DNA of 64,000 nt, taken from NCBI GenBank assembly GCA_947623455.1, contig OX392529.1, positions 54,951,186-55,015,185 of the forward strand. Direction: 5' to 3'. Below the pieces are notes generated by a model. It was not told the DNA's origin and ran no database searches. It saw only the letters and a program-made list of their open reading frames with translations. A program made the translations under genes and the position numbers. The stretch comes from Mimachlamys varia. Taxonomy: Eukaryota; Mollusca; Bivalvia; Pectinida; Pectinidae. Within the stretch, counting starts at the first letter, position 1; each line of letters opens with the position of its first letter. This document shows positions 59,961 through 64,000 of the stretch, one piece after another.

Positions 59961-60388
59961 CTGAAAGGAAACAATTAAACAATGTATGTATTTTGGATCC
60001 TGTTTTCTTAGCTTTATTTCAGATTCACTTGATTATATGTATTGTACAGTATTCTGTTATATGTAGGGTCTATTATCATGTCAAGGGTGCAAGGATATGA
60101 ACCTATTTGGTCAATACCTCATACGGCTGTTTTAAATTGTGATTTTGAAATAATGTTCTAAAGTGTTTATGATTAAATAATACATAGGAAATACAGATGA
60201 TTTCTCATTCGATCATTCAGTATACACAAAAACTGTTATATATCTGGAACAATAAATCACACTTTGCTCATTCGTAGAAATAATTGTCTACAATTTTTCA
60301 ATCCAAGTTAGATATATCCTGTATCATACGTTATACACTCTCGATGACTCATATCTATGTTAAGTCAACTTCACATTTAATATTTAAA
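59961..60388. other. Upstream region or intron of the integrase gene
   Basis: AT-rich. It would be intron if the donor at 60757 is used. No other signal. Confidence 0.4.
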
Positions 60389-60583
60389 CTATTTATCTAA
60401 TAAAGCTGCTTGATACAATTCAATTCAATTCAATTCATTTTATTGCATTTTTACATCCAAATAACAAAGTGTGGATCGAGCTGCAAATAATATAACCAAA
60501 CATACAAACATTTATCTAATAAAGCTGCTTGATACAATTCAATTCAATTCAATTCATTTTATTGCATTTTTACATCCAAATAT
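60389..60583 (+). repeat. 121-bp tandem step duplication with (TTCAA)n core
   Basis: 'tttatctaataaagctgctt', 'gatacaattcaattcaattc' and 'attttattgcatttttacat' occur at 60390-60461 and again at 60511-60582, an offset of 121. Confidence 0.88.
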
Positions 60584-61190
60584 ATCTTCATTGATACATT
60601 AATTTAATTTAATTTCTCTAATATGTCCTCTATAATAAGTTGGTGACAAAGGGATTGGTCGATGATCTATGCATGTGCCTGCACAATACAAACAGCGGTG
60701 TCTTACTATTTCACTATTTTACACTTTTTAACTTAAACAAATGAGAGCAATGCTTACCAGACGCATATTCCACGTGTTAAGACAGACAGGACAAGAAACG
60801 GGTTTTTTGGTCCTTTAAACTACCTGAAATGGATGAAGATCACAATTCATGAGAAATCTACAAGGCGGCAAGATGAACTTTCTTCTCTCTGCCATGCTTT
60901 CAAAAAGTGTTAAATTATTGAAGGGCTTAAATAAGGAAAGGTCACGCAGACTTAACGAAGTTCTTAAATGTTACTCTCCGTTAGACATGAAGAAGCGGTT
61001 ATACATTCTTTTCCATCAGAGGCACGGTTGTACTGTTATGTCATATGTTATTGCTGTGAGTTGGGGACTCGCTTAAAGTTACATGACAAATATTTGACAG
61101 AAACACAAAAACACGTCTTCTTGTTCCAAGTCGTTTATATGAACTGCTGAATCAAATTAATTTACATAAAGAGTTCCAAACAAAGGGGCA
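60584..61190. other. Region upstream of the integrase gene
   Basis: It contains the candidate minus-strand first exon end (60758). A 75-codon plus-strand frame (60849-61076) and an opposed minus frame starting with ATG near 60895 (MAERRKFILPPCR...) are both unassigned. Confidence 0.35.
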
Positions 61191-61194
61191 TAAC

Positions 61195-61500
61195 TCATAC
61201 AAGTGGAGGTAAGACGCCGGGCTTGTGGTCGAAGGCTTGCGAGTTCGAGTTCCGGTCACGGCATGTTGTATCCGTGTTGTATCCATGGGCACTAAAACTT
61301 TACTCCGCTTGTTCTAGTCTACTCAGCTGTAGATGAGTACGTGGTTGGGCAGTGCTAGAAATTGTAGAATGCTAGATGTGAGCGCCGAGATGGTTGCTAC
61401 GGTTGTATGCTCCACGAGGAATTGAGAACGATATGGCTGGTTGCCAAGCTAGCGCTTCATGTGGAATTTGCCTTTGTCCTGTTGGCGTTCATGAGACCAT
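61195..61500 (+). mobile_element. tRNA-derived SINE, second family
   Basis: 'ggtaagacgccgggcttgtg' and 'gcgagttcgagttccggtca' (good B-box) are followed by a body 'ggcactaaaactttactccg', 'actcagctgtagatgagtac' typical of tRNA-derived SINEs with the 'gggcaagacactttac' body. The tail is unclear. Its end abuts the dispersed repeat at 61500-61790. Confidence 0.65.
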
Positions 61501-61790
61501 AACTTCCACATGAAAGCAGTTCAATGTTTATATTTACATTTTGACATCGAATTTTAAAGAACATATCCAGGAATTTCGCTCATATAATGAATAAACAAAT
61601 CGTTATCGTCAAAGATGGAACAGCCTTTTCAACAGCAATCATCGTGATCGCCGTCGTGACAATTATGACGTCACAATAATAATGACGTCATAAGAAGCGG
61701 TTGGCAATCATGGACTCATAACCTTCAAGTAAGCTTGGTAAGGTCGTATAGTTGGACTGTACTGTAATGTAAATATTAATTTGTAAACCG
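61500..61790 (+). repeat. Dispersed ~300-bp repeat, copy 2 (see 18980-19290)
   Basis: Colinear with 18980-19290. It contains two TGACGTCA-like octamers ('atgacgtcacaat' and 'atgacgtcataag'). Confidence 0.65.
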
Positions 61791-63298
61791 CTACGAGGCG
61801 ACTACAGGTTGTGATAAACGGGTATATATTAGAATCTCAAACTATTAGAATTATTATTATTATCAGCAGCTTTACCTCGACCTTTAACTACAATATGATC
61901 CGCAGCTGTACCTCGGTCTTTTCTTAAAACATGATCTGCACCATGTCAATTTTCATCATAAACCGTAGCGGTAGTTCCATGCTAGCAAGCACGGATGTAA
62001 GAAGTGCAATCATTCATTGAATTGTAAGAACTGTTTGGTTAAAGAGTAACTGTAGTGCAAAACCATCTTTTGTGTATGGAAAGATTGCTAAATAGTTAGT
62101 GAGATAATTCACACGAAAATTTTTTTTTTGTAAAAATTACGAAGTTTTGACCATTTTTCTAAATTTCACACCTGAACGCAAATCAGAAAATCCCCGATTT
62201 TGCCATACGACCGGAAGTGACGTCACAACGGTGACCGCACTGATAGACTTGTGTAGTCATTATATTAAAATTATATGAATCGTATCACGACTTGTTATTC
62301 GTATAGAGTCTTCTATTCAAGAATATGACACTTATTATATATCAAGGTTGTATGGAGTTCATTAATGACCCTACTGATAATTCCAAGGTGTTGTTTGCCC
62401 CAGGGGGCCGTGATAAGTGGTGAGGGGGGTCGGGAGTTCCAAAGGTGTGCGGCACACGTGGTCATGATCACTCGACCATAAATCAATTACCGCCGGACTC
62501 GCTAACATGATTAACAGGTTATTAACATGCACTTGATATGATTAGGTATTAATTTTCTCATATTTTATTTCATATAACACCGCTAAAACGGCGTGTGTAT
62601 TCACTGATGGTCACGTTGATTGCATGCACATATCAGCAGGAACTGATCGTAACACCTTTTAAAATGCACGCTGAAAAATTTTAATGCATGTCGGTCGGCT
62701 GTATAAATACAAAACTACTTAGAAACAACCTCAAACAAACAGATAAGGAAAAGGATATTTGTGTTGCTTTAGACTACGGACTTAGCCCAATCTAATTCCG
62801 TGTATAGACTCAAAGATTCAAAGAAGAACAGTTAGTAACGTCATATAGAACGACAAGACCAGCCTTTTTATACGTACAATACGATGTACGTATATTGGAA
62901 AATGAAAATATATAACTTTTATCAATGCTTTCGACCTGTATAAACTGTTTTGACGGGTATTACATTTCGACTTCTTTTATATCCTTATATATGTTTGAGA
63001 AATTATAGGTGTGTATTAAAGTTAACAGCTTCCTATCCATTGATAATTCATTTATGTCTATGCAGTATAAAAAAAACCATTTCAAATCGTGAATATTGTA
63101 AAGTAAATAGAATATGAGCGAAATCCTGATGTTATCTGTCTTCAGGCACATACATGTACATCGAAATAGAAATCAAGAACAATGTATTTCGAATTCTGTT
63201 TGAGAAAAAATAAGATTAGATCTTTGAAAACCCCGTGTTTTACTGACAAGAAATGAACATGGAACATCTTTTGAAAATAGGATGAGAAGATTACTTAA
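61791..63298. other. Non-coding stretch
   Basis: 'ccggaagtgacgtcacaacggtgacc' (62211) is a phrase of dispersed-repeat type. Otherwise nothing was recognised. Confidence 0.4.
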
Positions 63299-63715
63299 TT
63301 GGTTTTAATCACAGGCATTTGTGGCCAGGAGAATAGTCATCTAAATATATAGATAATTTGCAAAATATGAATAATTAAAATAAAATATAAAAACTGACTT
63401 AAACAATTTTCTTTTTATGTTATTAATCATCTAAAACCATAATGAATGTAATTGCCAATTTTCAGCTTGATACGTCAAGCGGTTAAATTTCACAAAAAAA
63501 GAGTGTCTGATAGTCGATTTTTTGTTAAATTAAACCGCTTGACGTATCAAGCTGAAGTTTGGCAATTATTTTCAATACGGTTTTAGATGATTAATAACAT
63601 AAAAAGAAAATTTGAAAATTCAGCTTTTATATTTTATTTTAATTATCATATTTCGCTATGTTATCTATATATTTAGATGGCTATTCTCCTGGCCACAAAT
63701 GCCTGTGGTTTTAAT
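63299..63715. repeat. 417-bp palindrome with ~187-bp arms
   Basis: The left arm (63299-63487) runs from ttggttttaatcacaggcat through 'ttgtggccaggagaatag' to 'cagcttgatacgtcaagcgg'. The right arm (63533-63715) is its inverted copy at about 85-90%. The loop is about 45 bases. There are no coding frames. It may be a MITE-like foldback element or a source of hairpin RNA. Confidence 0.87.
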
Positions 63716-64000
63716 CCGCATTTAATTCATTTATGTTAAAAATAAAATATGAAAAAACTGTGATACAGACGTACCAGGGACGTATATGTGCATATACGTC
63801 CCTGAGACATATCAAGCAAGTTTTCAACAGAACTTTTCTCGTTGTATAGAAGAGTCAAACTCGAAATTAAAAAAGTGTCATATACTGTGTGAGTTGACGG
63901 CGGGTTACGGAGATTTCAAAAGATACATGTGCACTTGATAGTCTATGTTCCAGTCGAGAACTAACTACAGATTTAGAGTACACATTTTGAAGTTATAAGG
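63716..64000. other. Non-coding end of window
   Basis: A short inverted pair 'cagggacgtatatgtgcatatacgtccctg' (63775-63804) is present. Nothing else was seen. Confidence 0.5.

Noticed and set aside
60849..61076. 75-codon plus-strand frame upstream of the integrase gene
   Set aside because: No recognised motif; opposed to an equally plausible short minus-strand frame. Not called.

Overview
The window is eukaryotic nuclear DNA. It is AT-rich, has spliced genes, tRNA-derived SINEs, TIR elements and very heavy satellite content. The repeat vocabulary suggests a marine invertebrate, most likely a bivalve mollusc: SINEs with a conserved 'ccggagtacccggag' core, families ending in 'catttcatggcgggggcata', and GTCA-rich tandem families. 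The organism is an inference from style; nothing in the window fixes a species.

Only two protein-coding loci are well supported. (1) A five-exon plus-strand gene at 48686-52947 encodes about 315 aa. It has a GGRHSTW-type N-terminus, a conserved domain of unknown function (GWLH...FFPNG...PRIYL), an acidic/Pro-Ser-Thr-rich linker and a C-terminal C3HC4 RING finger, so it is a likely E3 ubiquitin ligase. (2) A minus-strand gene at 58713-59960 encodes an integrase-core (rve, DDE-type) protein with visible D151/D210/E251 and an N-terminal helix-turn-helix-like region. The two genes converge, about 5.8 kb apart. The second belongs to a transposase-like family. Whether the two work together cannot be told from the sequence.

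Layout: 0.7-4.3 kb is a 33/34-bp minisatellite with higher-order structure. 4.3-15.4 kb is non-coding with dispersed repeats, a 33-bp minisatellite, a MITE, a 1.16-kb TIR element and foldbacks. 15.4-18.0 kb is a CATGTGTAGTGTTG-type minisatellite. 18.5-31.9 kb carries SINEs, one with a 4x tandem head, a pair member of a 300-bp dispersed repeat, a GTCA-rich degenerate tandem region, four spaced copies of a strongly conserved ~130-bp block, and a 39-bp minisatellite. 33.4-41.4 kb is a vast TTGTGTTGTAGG-type array whose strand orientation flips twice and which holds a near-identical 1,108-bp duplication. 41.5-45.3 kb is a 3.8-kb foldback structure with ~360-bp inverted arms, enclosing a ~20-bp minisatellite and a nested palindrome. 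45.3-48.6 kb holds dispersed repeats. 48.7-55.3 kb holds the RING gene and a 25-bp minisatellite that begins inside its last codons. 55.3-64 kb holds the integrase gene, a motif cluster, a SINE and a large palindrome.

About 30% of the window is tandem repeat. Most long open frames lie inside such arrays and are not genes.
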